From the NCBI GenBank assembly GCA_002412925.1, contig DHVZ01000011.1, positions 101,228 through 165,227 of the forward strand: a stretch of DNA of 64,000 nt. The letters run 5' to 3'. The first letter of the stretch is position 1; each line of letters begins with the position of its first letter. The notes beneath the pieces are model-generated. The model saw nothing but the letters and a program-made list of their open reading frames with translations, did no database searches and was not told where the DNA came from. The stretch is from Anaerolineales bacterium UBA5195 (GTDB lineage: Bacteria; Chloroflexota; Anaerolineae; Anaerolineales; Villigracilaceae). The translations under genes and the position numbers were made by a program. Below are positions 46,045-53,475 of this stretch, piece by piece.

Positions 46045-46650
46045 GTGAGCGAGATTGACGATCAGCAAATCCATCATATTGTGCAGCGGGTCGTGAGCCA
46101 GGTCATGGGACGTTCTCAGGTGGGGGTTGCCCCTCTCAGCGCGTCACCGGTATCGGCGGCTGTCTCCAAACCTTTGCCTGAATCGAAGGCGGATGGTGGA
46201 AAAATCGTCGCGCTGGGCGCTGACCATGGTGGGTACGAACTCCGCGAGATTCTCAGGCAGTATCTCACTGAACTGGGCTACGATGTCAAAGACATGGGTG
46301 CTTACAACAAGGATCCGGTTGACTACCCGGATTTTGCTCACGAAGTTGCCAGGCTGGTTGGCGCGGGCAAGGCCTGGCGGGGAATCATGATTGACGGAGC
46401 CGGGATTGGCAGTTGCATCGTCGCTAATAAAGTCCCCGGGGTGCGCGCCGGGATGGCCTATGATCTATCCTCTGCCATGAACAGCCGTGAACATAACGAT
46501 ACCAATCTGCTGACCCTGGGAGCCGGGCTGATTGGCGTAAATCTCGCAAAACAAATCGTAAAAACCTGGTTGTCGACTGATTTCGGCGGCGGGCGCCATG
46601 CTCAACGCGTCGATAAGATTATCGCGGTCGAAAAACAGTATTTGAAATAG
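46045..46650 (+). CDS. rpiB: Microcompartment RpiB/LacAB-family sugar-phosphate isomerase
   Basis: 201 residues from GTG 46045, chosen because AAAGGAAA lies 5 bases upstream; the in-frame GTG at 46003 lacks a site and overlaps the operator. Residues 4-21 form an amphipathic helix (IDDQQIHHIVQRVVSQVM) like microcompartment encapsulation peptides, followed by a linker to about 50. The RpiB fold follows: GADHGGYELR (58-67), YPDFAHEV, GAGIGSCIVANK (118-129) and REHNDTNLL. RpiB enzymes interconvert ribose 5-phosphate and ribulose 5-phosphate. The residue before GAGIG, normally the catalytic Cys of the RpiB Cys subgroup, is Asp117; a Cys occurs at 124. The substrate may therefore differ. It is the first gene of the operon and lies 10 bases before deoC. 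Confidence 0.85.
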   Translation: MSEIDDQQIHHIVQRVVSQVMGRSQVGVAPLSASPVSAAVSKPLPESKADGGKIVALGADHGGYELREILRQYLTELGYDVKDMGAYNKDPVDYPDFAHEVARLVGAGKAWRGIMIDGAGIGSCIVANKVPGVRAGMAYDLSSAMNSREHNDTNLLTLGAGLIGVNLAKQIVKTWLSTDFGGGRHAQRVDKIIAVEKQYLK

Positions 46651-46660
46651 AGGCGCTGAC

Positions 46661-47590
46661 ATGCAACCTGATCCCAAGGTAGTTGAGCAGTTGGTTGAGA
46701 TTATTACCCACGAAGTGTTGGCTGCCATGCTCGAACGGCAGGAAAAAGACAAAATCCCGGAGGGTGGGCAGTGCAAGTTTGACTGTGCCGAGTCGCAGTG
46801 TGTGCATACCTGTTTCGATCGCACCGGGAACGTTGTCAGCGCCGGCGCCGAGCGGCTTTCCTCCACGGTGGGTATCATCCCGCAGGATTTGAGCCTGGCG
46901 GGGATGATCGACCATACCCTGCTCAAGCCGGATGCGACCCAAGAGCAGATCGCCCAACTCTGCTTTGAAGCCCGTAAACACGGTTTTGCCTCGGTCTGCG
47001 TTAACCCTACCTGGGTGGAGTTGTGTGCGCAGTTGTTGCACGGATCGCCGGTCAAGGTTTGCACGGTCATCGGTTTTCCGCTTGGGGCGACTCCGCCGGA
47101 AGTCAAGGCTTACGAGACCCAGGTTGCGCTGGATCACGGCGCGACCGAAATTGATATGGTCATCAACGTTGGCGCTCTGAAGGCGCGTGACCTGGAACTG
47201 GTTGCCCAGGACATTCGCGGGGTGGTCACCACGGCCCATCGCGGCGGCGCGATTGTTAAGGTCATCATCGAAGCGGTGCTCCTGACCGACGAAGAAAAAA
47301 CCATCTCCTGCCTGCTTTCGAAGGAAGCCGGAGCCGATTTTGTGAAAACCTCGACCGGCTTTGCCAGCGGGGGAGCCACGGCCAATGATGTTGCCCTGAT
47401 GCGGCGGGTGGTCGGCCCCGAGATGGGCGTTAAAGCGGCGGGTGGGGTGCGAACTTACGAAGATGCCGAGAACATGATCAGGGCTGGGGCGACCCGCATC
47501 GGCGCCAGTGCAGGCGTGAAAATCATTCAGGGCCCGAGCAAGGAACCCGCTCCTGCGGCCCCTGCTCTCGCCGCAGCCAAAAGTTATTAA
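46661..47590 (+). CDS. deoC: Microcompartment deoxyribose-phosphate aldolase with Cys-rich extension
   Basis: 309 residues, longer than the usual 220-250. Residues 5-26 form an encapsulation-peptide-like amphipathic helix. Residues 38-51 contain four cysteines spaced CX3CX4CX3C (Cys38, 42, 47, 51), possibly a metal or Fe-S site. The class I aldolase follows: IDHTLLKPDAT, CVNPTWV, EIDMVINVGALK, VKVIIEAVLLTDEEK, then FVKTSTGF with the Schiff-base Lys, and VKAAGGVRTYEDA. DERA splits 2-deoxyribose 5-phosphate into glyceraldehyde 3-phosphate and acetaldehyde, the volatile aldehyde that would justify a shell. No aldehyde or alcohol dehydrogenase or phosphotransacylase is nearby, so downstream steps must be elsewhere or not encapsulated. 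Confidence 0.9.
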   Translation: MQPDPKVVEQLVEIITHEVLAAMLERQEKDKIPEGGQCKFDCAESQCVHTCFDRTGNVVSAGAERLSSTVGIIPQDLSLAGMIDHTLLKPDATQEQIAQLCFEARKHGFASVCVNPTWVELCAQLLHGSPVKVCTVIGFPLGATPPEVKAYETQVALDHGATEIDMVINVGALKARDLELVAQDIRGVVTTAHRGGAIVKVIIEAVLLTDEEKTISCLLSKEAGADFVKTSTGFASGGATANDVALMRRVVGPEMGVKAAGGVRTYEDAENMIRAGATRIGASAGVKIIQGPSKEPAPAAPALAAAKSY

Positions 47591-47603
47591 TCGGAGAAAT
47601 GCC

Positions 47604-47894
47604 ATGTTGATTGCCAAAGTGATCGGTACGACGGTTTCGACGATCAAAGACGAGAAACTTGTCTCCAAAAAACTGCTCATCGTGCGGCAGACCGACGAGG
47701 GCGGCAGCCCGGTCGGGAAGCCTTACGTTGCTGTGGATACGGTGGATGCAGGCATCGGCGATCTGGTCCTGACCTGCGCAGGCTCATCTGCCCGGCAGAC
47801 GGCCATCACCAAGGATACCCCCGTGGATGCCGTCATCATGGCGGTCATCGATTCGCTTGAAGTGGATGGTAAAACCACCTTCAAGAAATCGTGA
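47604..47894 (+). CDS. BMC-P shell pentamer (EutN/CcmL family), first copy
   Basis: 96 residues. The EutN/CcmL pattern is clear: MLIAKVIGTTVSTIKDEKL, KLLIVRQ, YVAVDTVDAGIGDLVLTCAGSSAR and a late VDAVIMAVIDSLEV. Pentamers of this family cap the vertices of microcompartment shells. A GGAGAA site lies 6 bases upstream of the ATG, and the gene lies 13 bases after deoC, in the same operon. Confidence 0.92.
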   Translation: MLIAKVIGTTVSTIKDEKLVSKKLLIVRQTDEGGSPVGKPYVAVDTVDAGIGDLVLTCAGSSARQTAITKDTPVDAVIMAVIDSLEVDGKTTFKKS

Positions 47895-47956
47895 GTCTGG
47901 TAGTTTGTTCTGTCAATCATCAATCTCATGTTCAGGTTTGGAAAGGAAGGAATGAA

Positions 47957-48289
47957 ATGGCTTTGGATACCGCTTTAATTGCTCTTGGAATGGTTGAGAC
48001 GCGCGGCCTGGTCGGCGCGGTGGAAGCCGCAGATGCGATGGTCAAGGCTGCGAATGTAGTCTTGCTCGGCTCCGAATATGTCGGCGGCGGGTATGTGACT
48101 GTCATGGTACGCGGGGATGTGGGCGCTGTTAAAGCGGCCACCGACGCTGGCGCCGCGGCGGCCAAACGTGTTGGCGAACTGGTTTCGGTGCATGTCATCC
48201 CGCGGCCACATGCTGATGTGGAGATGATCCTGCCGAAATCCAGCAAAGGCAGCATCGGCGGCCGGGCTGTTGAGCCGAAAGCGAAATAG
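47957..48289 (+). CDS. BMC-H shell hexamer protein
   Basis: 110 residues from ATG 47957, which has an AAGGAAGG site 6 bases upstream. The single BMC domain is canonical: ALGMVETRGLVGAVEAADAMVKAANVVL, YVGGGYVTVMVRGDVGAVKAATDAG and a terminal VHVIPRPHADVEMILP. A short basic tail follows. It is the only hexamer gene in the locus, so it probably forms most of the facets. Confidence 0.95.
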   Translation: MALDTALIALGMVETRGLVGAVEAADAMVKAANVVLLGSEYVGGGYVTVMVRGDVGAVKAATDAGAAAAKRVGELVSVHVIPRPHADVEMILPKSSKGSIGGRAVEPKAK

Positions 48290-48563
48290 TTTGGGTGAGT
48301 TTCATTTCGGTTGTTAGACGCTGGTTGAGTGCTGTCCTGAGCCTGCCGAAGGGGAGGGCGATGTTCTTTTGCCCGTCCTGAAACCAGTAATTCCGAATCC
48401 AGAAACTTGCGCGCCTGCCCCGCGTATTTTGCGGGATGAGGCTGCAAGTACTGGTGTTACTCGACCTCGATAATTTGGGCCCGGCAAAAACGGCTGTCTT
48501 GTTGCGCGTCCATGCTGCAGAACGTAACCGGGAGCCATTGTTTCGGAGAATGGAGAATTGAAC
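48290..48563. other. 274-base gap inside the microcompartment operon
   Basis: I see no gene here; it is much longer than other gaps in the operon (10-62 bases, or overlaps). It contains CCTGAGCCTGCCGAAGG near 48338, resembling a palindromic sequence dispersed in many environmental bacteria, so it may be a repeat insertion. Confidence 0.4.
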
Positions 48564-49193
48564 ATGGCTGATACTTTTTCGCTGCGCTGTTATTGTTACC
48601 TCGACAGGATGCAGCCCCAGTTTGCGGCCTTTGTCGGGACGATCACGCAGGGTGACCTGCCGACTGAGGGAATGGCGGCCTTATACGTTGAGATGGCCCC
48701 CGGCAACGAGGTCTTCCGGGTGGTGGATATCGCCGTCAAAGCCACCGAAGCCCGTCCAGGCGCGCAAATTGTCGAACGCGAGTTTGGGATGTTCGAAGTG
48801 CATTCCCTCAACCAGGCGGCCGTCATCGAAGCCGGAAATGTGGTTCTGGACCGCCTGGGTTTGAGCATGGCTGACCGAATCAAGCCGCAAGTGGTCTCCA
48901 CCCAGGTTATCACGCGGATCGATCCTTATCAAGCCCAGCTCATCAATCGCTTCCGGCGCGGTTCCATGTTGGTGGCGGGTGAAACCATGCTGGTTTTGGA
49001 ATGTGCCCCGGCAGCCTATATCAACATCGCCGCGAATGAAGCAGAAAAAACCGCCAGCATCAAGCTGATTCACATTTCTTCGGTCGGGCGTTTCGGCCGC
49101 ATGTGGCTCTCAGGGTCAGAAGCGGAAATTGTGACCGCGAAAAATGCGGCCATCCAGGCGCTGGAAAATCTGACCGGCCGGGAAGGCGCCTGA
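48564..49193 (+). CDS. BMC-T shell trimer protein
   Basis: 209 residues from ATG 48564, preceded by GGAGA at 7 bases; an in-frame TTG two codons earlier is less likely. Tandem BMC domains: the first begins LRCYCYLDRMQPQFAAFVGT and includes VVDIAVKATEARPGAQIVEREFG; the second begins near residue 90 with MLVAGETMLVLECAPAAYINIAANEAEKTA and ends near RFGRMWLSGSEAEIVTAKNAAIQAL. Trimers of this type make pseudohexameric tiles, often with a larger, possibly gated pore. Assignment to the LRxxxxLDxxQPQ-type BMC-T group is from memory of the family. Confidence 0.85.
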   Translation: MADTFSLRCYCYLDRMQPQFAAFVGTITQGDLPTEGMAALYVEMAPGNEVFRVVDIAVKATEARPGAQIVEREFGMFEVHSLNQAAVIEAGNVVLDRLGLSMADRIKPQVVSTQVITRIDPYQAQLINRFRRGSMLVAGETMLVLECAPAAYINIAANEAEKTASIKLIHISSVGRFGRMWLSGSEAEIVTAKNAAIQALENLTGREGA

Positions 49194-49225
49194 GCCGTGA
49201 AGCCTCCGGCTTGAGAGGAGTCGCC

Positions 49226-49591
49226 ATGCCAAAAGAGTTCTATACCGAACGAGACATCGAAGATATGTTCAAGCGCGGTGAGCTTTCGTTAAATATCACC
49301 GAGAATGTCGTGCTAACCGAACTGGCCTACGAGAAGGCCAACCGCCTGGGGCTGCGACTGGTGCGCAGCCAGCCCGATAACCCGCCCAGCGCGCCTGTCC
49401 GGCCTTATATTGCCCAGAAAATAGCCCCGGCCCCATCGGCTTCTCTTGCAGCTATCCCAGCCGGGGAGATGGATAAAGACCTGGCAGCGCGTATTCGCGC
49501 GGCAGTGCTGGCCCGCATGGGGAACCAGGTCGATCCGGCGCTGCTGGATGTCATTATTGAGCGCGTGCTGAAAAGCACGGGCGTGAAGTAG
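49226..49591 (+). CDS. Microcompartment-associated small protein, function unknown
   Basis: 121 residues from ATG 49226, chosen for the GAGAGGAG site 5 bases upstream. I do not recognise a named family. The N-terminal part (1-48) is a compact module with YTERDIEDMFKRGE, ITENVVLTELAYEKA and LGLRLVRS, resembling small modules seen at the ends of other microcompartment proteins. A Pro/Ala-rich linker (about 50-78) leads to a C-terminal helical segment (DKDLAARIRAAVLARMG, then LLDVIIERVLKS) similar to encapsulation peptides. It may be a cargo scaffold or linker between shell and enzymes. It lies between BMC-T and two BMC-P genes. Confidence 0.7.
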   Translation: MPKEFYTERDIEDMFKRGELSLNITENVVLTELAYEKANRLGLRLVRSQPDNPPSAPVRPYIAQKIAPAPSASLAAIPAGEMDKDLAARIRAAVLARMGNQVDPALLDVIIERVLKSTGVK

Positions 49592-49596
49592 CCAAG

Positions 49597-49917
49597 ATGC
49601 TTTTCGGTCGAGTTACTGGCAACGCGGTCTGCACGCTCAAATACCCGGGCACGGAAGGCTTGAAACTGCTTGTTGTCCAGCCGTTGAATCGGCGGCTGGA
49701 ACCGGTCGGTGCCTTGCAGGTGGCGGCGGATGTTGTCCAGGCGGGGATCGGGGACTTGTGCGTGATGGTTCGTTCGCGCGAGGCGGCATTGGCCATGCCG
49801 GAGATCAAATTCGTGCCGGTTGACCTGGCCCTGGTCGGGATTGTGGATGAACTGGATGTCCGCCCGGACGAGGATTTCGATTTCACCTTGAAGCGCGGAA
49901 GGAATTCGTTTTCTTGA
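49597..49917 (+). CDS. BMC-P shell pentamer (EutN/CcmL family), second copy
   Basis: 106 residues. The EutN/CcmL pattern is present: MLFGRVTGNAVCTLKYPG, LKLLVVQPLN, VAADVVQAGIGDLCVMVRSREAAL and DLALVGIVDELDV. It has a longer charged C-terminal tail than the other copies. It starts 5 bases after the preceding gene. Three different pentamers in one locus suggest distinct vertex roles. Confidence 0.9.
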   Translation: MLFGRVTGNAVCTLKYPGTEGLKLLVVQPLNRRLEPVGALQVAADVVQAGIGDLCVMVRSREAALAMPEIKFVPVDLALVGIVDELDVRPDEDFDFTLKRGRNSFS

Positions 49918-49926
49918 GAGTATGAG

Positions 49927-50199
49927 ATGATTCTGGCAAAAGTCGTTGGGACGGTTGTGACCACCATCAGCCACCGGGATTTCAAGAACCGGAGGTTGCT
50001 TGTTGTGCAGCCCCTGGGACTGGAAGCTGAACAGCCCGACCAAGATTTCATTGCCCTCGATAGTACCCAGGCCGGGATCGGGGATACAGTCCTGGTTAAT
50101 CGTGAAGGGAGCGGCGCGCGCCAGGTGCTCAACAACCCGGAGGCTTGCGTGATTTCAGTTATTGTCGGGATTGTCGACTCGGTCTATCTGGAAGATTGA
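49927..50199 (+). CDS. BMC-P shell pentamer (EutN/CcmL family), third copy
   Basis: 90 residues: MILAKVVGTVVTTISHRDF, RRLLVVQPLG, FIALDSTQAGIGDTVLVNREGSGAR and CVISVIVGIVDSVYL. It is the last gene of the microcompartment operon; the GAGAGTATGAG stretch upstream provides the ribosome binding site and overlaps the end of the preceding gene region. Confidence 0.9.
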   Translation: MILAKVVGTVVTTISHRDFKNRRLLVVQPLGLEAEQPDQDFIALDSTQAGIGDTVLVNREGSGARQVLNNPEACVISVIVGIVDSVYLED

Positions 50200-50367
50200 G
50201 TTCAGAAATTGGTTCTTTTAGAATCTCTGTGGCGAGAGCCCAAAATGCAGTCATCTTCAAGGAAATTCCTGGAGGCCCCGAAGATCTTGCAAGCCAGGGT
50301 GGAAAATCTGGGGTATAATCTCTTTAGACGAAATTAACCGCTACCCTCGGTTTAATCAGTTTAGGCG

Positions 50368-50393
50368 CCGTTCGATGCTCTAACATCGGGCGG
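50368..50393. terminator. Hairpin between the convergent BMC and DUF2807 genes
   Basis: A 10-bp stem (50368-50377 with 50384-50393, including G-U pairs on the plus strand) and a 6-base loop are followed by TTCCGTTATTT. It lies between two convergent genes and could terminate the microcompartment operon or a small transcript from the TATAAT at 50314. Confidence 0.45.
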
Positions 50394-50427
50394 TTCCGTT
50401 ATTTAATGGCTCTTTATGGAGTGAGTT

Positions 50428-51384
50428 TTACTCGCCGATTTGGTTGACACTGCCCAGCCCGCTGACGTGCTGGCTGACACTGGGAGTCCCATAGTAGCGG
50501 ATCGAGCCTGTGCCGCTGATGCTGGCGCTCAACTCATTTTTGGGATGGACGGTGGCGCTGCCCGCGCCGCTGATCCGCGCGTCGGCGGTTTGGCTGAACA
50601 GGTTGGCGCCCTCGAAGCTGCCCACGCCGCTGATAACCAGTTTCAGGTTATCGGCCAGGCCGGCAACGTTGATGCTGCCTGCGCCGCTCAAGCGGCAATC
50701 CAGTAGGCGGGTCTCCAACTGTTCGATGGTCAGGCTGCCAGTCCCGCTAATCCGCACGCTTAAGTCAGCGGTGGCAAGTTTTTCGATGCGCACGGAACCC
50801 GCGCTTGAAAAGTTGAGATCACGCAGATCCTTGACCAGGATTGTGATCCGTACGGGCCTGGTTGGGTTGACGCGTTTGTTCCAGTCAATCTCTTTGTTGC
50901 GGATAACCAGCGTGCCGTTTTCCATGGCAGTGTTTAACTGCGGGATCAGGTTATCTTCGGCCTCGATCTTGACCGATTCAACCTCGCCTTGCTGGATGAG
51001 CACTTCAGCCGGATAAGCGACGGAAACTGCCAGGAAATCCTGCACTTCGCGTGTTTCGGTGACAATTTTCCCAGAGCCGGGTGTGCCGCCGCCGAAGTTG
51101 TTATCAAGCCCAAAGCTCCATCCGGCGGGGCCTGTCCAGCCCAGTTGCGGGGCGAAAACAATTGCAAGCACAGCCGCGCCAACGATCAGCACGTCGATGA
51201 GGATCCGTGCGGGCGCCCAGAAGGAGCGCAGCATCAACCCCAGACCAGCGGCGATTAGCAGGAAGGGCCAGAAGTGCGCCAGCGCCCACAGGTTTTCAGA
51301 CGGGATCCGTCCCAGGCTGACGAGCAGCCAGATGAAGCCGGCCGCGATGAGCGCCAGGGGAAAGAAAATCGAACGTTGTTTCAT
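50428..51384 (-). CDS. Membrane protein with DUF2807 beta-helical domain
   Basis: 318 residues from the ATG at 51384, which has GGAGA 7 bases upstream. The first about 85 residues contain three or four hydrophobic segments (LiaF/DUF5668-like). The rest is a repetitive Gly/Ser-rich domain with ISGTGSLTIEQL, LSGAGSINVAGL, ISGVGSFEG, ISGAGSATV and ISGTGSIRY, the repeat signature of DUF2807 (head GIN domain). It is probably exposed on the outside of the membrane. Function is unknown; similar architecture is found in envelope-stress-related proteins. It is convergent with the microcompartment operon. Confidence 0.8.
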   Translation of the reverse strand: MKQRSIFFPLALIAAGFIWLLVSLGRIPSENLWALAHFWPFLLIAAGLGLMLRSFWAPARILIDVLIVGAAVLAIVFAPQLGWTGPAGWSFGLDNNFGGGTPGSGKIVTETREVQDFLAVSVAYPAEVLIQQGEVESVKIEAEDNLIPQLNTAMENGTLVIRNKEIDWNKRVNPTRPVRITILVKDLRDLNFSSAGSVRIEKLATADLSVRISGTGSLTIEQLETRLLDCRLSGAGSINVAGLADNLKLVISGVGSFEGANLFSQTADARISGAGSATVHPKNELSASISGTGSIRYYGTPSVSQHVSGLGSVNQIGE

Positions 51385-51515
51385 TTTGGTTCTCCATTTT
51401 TTGGTAGGGTGCCCGGGGCTCAAAAATTCCCAGGGCTTGGGATTGAGTACATGCTTGTTTACGAGTTTGCGCCCTGGTTTGTTGCAGGTTACTCGCCGCG
51501 CGGATCGTCTTCTGC

Positions 51516-52139
51516 CTATTTTGCCATCTTCTCAGCGCGTTCCTTAACTCCCAGCAGCAGCCCACGTTCCATGATAAAAACACCAGGGTGGATGATGTCC
51601 CAGAATCCACCGGTCATCATTGTGCGTGTGCGCAGGATCAGGCGTGAGGAACCATTGGCCTGCGGAACGATGATGAACTGCCACAGGTCAATCCATTCGC
51701 CGTTTTCTTGATGTCCCATCACGATGGCCCGGTTCGGGAAAATCTGCGCCACAGTATACGGCGGTGGCCCGGGGTCCTGTGGGCAAAGTCTGACCAGGTC
51801 GCCGACTTGTAAATCTTGCCATTCCTCGTGGATGCGGTCGGCATTGGTTTGCGGGCAGGCGATCATTGCTTCGAGCGCGGTGTAGCTGTACAGACCGCCT
51901 TTGTCTGCGCCCATCTGGACCAGCCAGGGATAGATTTGCTCGGGCGTGGCGTTAATGGTAACAGCGTGGTTGACGAAACTTTTCGGGGCGACAACAAGTT
52001 CATCGCCCGGATAAGCCGCCTGTATCTCGGCATCTGTTGCGCCCCAGCGGTCCATCCACGGGGTAAACAGGATCAGGGTGGCAACGGTCAATGCTGCCAG
52101 CCCGAGCAGAATCAGGAAAATCTTTGTCCACTTTTTCAT
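51516..52139 (-). CDS. SRPBCC-fold protein with N-terminal membrane segment
   Basis: 207 residues. One transmembrane segment (about residues 6-27) is followed by a START/SRPBCC-like domain: NHAVTINATPEQIYPWLVQMGADKGGLYSY at its start and FIIVPQANGSSRLILRTR near its end. This fold binds hydrophobic ligands, but none can be named. GAGGTTGGA precedes the ATG at 52139. Confidence 0.75.
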   Translation of the reverse strand: MKKWTKIFLILLGLAALTVATLILFTPWMDRWGATDAEIQAAYPGDELVVAPKSFVNHAVTINATPEQIYPWLVQMGADKGGLYSYTALEAMIACPQTNADRIHEEWQDLQVGDLVRLCPQDPGPPPYTVAQIFPNRAIVMGHQENGEWIDLWQFIIVPQANGSSRLILRTRTMMTGGFWDIIHPGVFIMERGLLLGVKERAEKMAK

Positions 52140-52268
52140 TCCAACCTCGGTTTTAGCATCTCATTGTTCATTCATAGCGCTTTTTCTGGCCGCGCCATGA
52201 ATGAGTGTCAGTGATTAGTCATGCTGGTTTGTTGTTCCCATCGAAAACCAATTCATAATATTACACCC

Positions 52269-52292
52269 GCCGATTGGATTCCGCCAATCGGC
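52269..52292. repeat. 9-bp stem palindrome between GT2 and SRPBCC genes
   Basis: GCCGATTGG and CCAATCGGC with a 6-base spacer. It lies about 110 bases after the glycosyltransferase stop and 130 bases before the SRPBCC start on the minus strand. No T-run follows, so a terminator role is weak. Confidence 0.4.
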
Positions 52293-52400
52293 CATTTGTG
52301 GGGATCTTATCATGATAACTCCAAAGAATTCCATGCGGCTGACGATTAAGCCGAAAGCCGAAGTCGCCAACCGCAACGCGGCCTTTGCAAGCGCTGTTTG

Positions 52401-53180
52401 CTACAGGGTCATGATCGAAATCGACCTGCGCATCAGGCCATTGAGCGCCAGGATTGCATCCCGGATGTCAATGAAGTCGGGTACATAGGTCATCAACGTC
52501 AACAGGGGATGATGGGCATAGGTGCGCAGGATTTGTCGCACTTCTTTGGCGTACTCATCCCAGGCTGCTGTGCGCGAGCTTTTTTCGAACTTGATCACAT
52601 GCAGCAGACCCGCCAGCCTGACAAAACGGATTGGCTGGTGGCGGGTGCGATAATGCATGTTGATCAGCGTTTCAACGCCAAAGCGGGATGGGCGCATTTT
52701 GGGCAACAGGGGCAGCAGATCGGTGCGCCAGATGGCCCGCTCCCCGGAGAGCCAGCGCTGGACGTGTAGGATGTCGGCAGAATCCCAGGGATCTTTTTCG
52801 CGCTGGGGATAACCAATGACCAGATCGGCCTGACCGGCGAGGATGGGAGCTAATACTCTGGCGGCGTAATTGGCATCCCAATTGACCAGGTCGGCATCCA
52901 CGAAAAGCAGGATGTCTCCACGGGCAATTGCCGCCCCTTCAGCCATGGCGTAGCCCTTGCCACGGTTGGGCGATAAAAATATCGGGTGGACGCGCCCGCC
53001 TTGTCCGTACTGGCGCAGGATTTCGGCAGTACGGTCTTTTGAGCCATCGTCCACCACGATGATTTCCTGGATTGCGGGTGTCTTCAGTAGTCTGTCTAGC
53101 ACACCTGCCAGATATTTTTCTTCGTTATAAGCGCAGACAATCGCTGTACAGGTAGGCCGGGCGGGGCGGGGTGGTTTCAT
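52401..53180 (-). CDS. Family 2 glycosyltransferase
   Basis: 259 residues from the ATG at 53180, with GGAGAA 6 bases upstream; an in-frame longer version lacks a site. The GT-A fold is typical: TAIVCAYNEEKYLAGVL, EIIVVDDGSKDRTAEIL, PNRGKGYAMAEGA and the DxD motif in LFVDADLV. Such enzymes transfer a sugar from a nucleotide donor. No multi-pass membrane segment is visible, so it is probably cytosolic or peripheral. It may be the last gene of the transporter operon or separate. Confidence 0.88.
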   Translation of the reverse strand: MKPPRPARPTCTAIVCAYNEEKYLAGVLDRLLKTPAIQEIIVVDDGSKDRTAEILRQYGQGGRVHPIFLSPNRGKGYAMAEGAAIARGDILLFVDADLVNWDANYAARVLAPILAGQADLVIGYPQREKDPWDSADILHVQRWLSGERAIWRTDLLPLLPKMRPSRFGVETLINMHYRTRHQPIRFVRLAGLLHVIKFEKSSRTAAWDEYAKEVRQILRTYAHHPLLTLMTYVPDFIDIRDAILALNGLMRRSISIMTL

Positions 53181-53306
53181 CAAGATTCTCCTTGTTCGGA
53201 ATCGGTTTTTAGAAATTGTACCGCCCGGCCTTTCCCCTTGCCTAACCACTGGCTAACACGTGGCTATTCGTTTGCAAATAAAACTGCGTTTAAATAGGGT
53301 TACGGT

Positions 53307-53429
53307 TTACATTCCCAGGTGGTTCCTGATCATCCCCACCATCCCGCTGCCCAGCCAGGTCACCAGTCCGCAGATGACGATGGCGAGCAGGAGGCCGCCT
53401 GCAACCCAGAGTAGTTTTTTGTGATTCAT
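53307..53429 (-). CDS. 40-residue single-pass membrane peptide
   Basis: A short frame from ATG 53429 to TAA at 53307-53309. GGAG lies about 7 bases upstream in a strong AAAAAGGAGAAACTC context. The peptide starts MNHKKLLW, has a hydrophobic helix (about residues 7-25, VAGGLLLAIVICGLVTWLG) and ends in MVGMIRNHLGM. It lies 46 bases after the MerB-like gene on the same strand. I do not recognise a family. It could be a small partner of the transporter, as small membrane peptides often are, but that is inference. Confidence 0.6.
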   Translation of the reverse strand: MNHKKLLWVAGGLLLAIVICGLVTWLGSGMVGMIRNHLGM

Positions 53430-53475
53430 GAGTTTCTCCTTTTTGTATTATTTCGTCTATTTGACCAGCCTGAAT

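Noticed and set aside
48314..48565. Minus-strand open frame in the BMC-H/BMC-T gap
   Set aside because: No recognisable domain, no ribosome binding site, and it overlaps the BMC-T start; the translation looks like random sequence.
49103..49225. Extended N-terminus for the small microcompartment protein
   Set aside because: It would overlap the end of the BMC-T gene and lacks a ribosome binding site, unlike ATG 49226.
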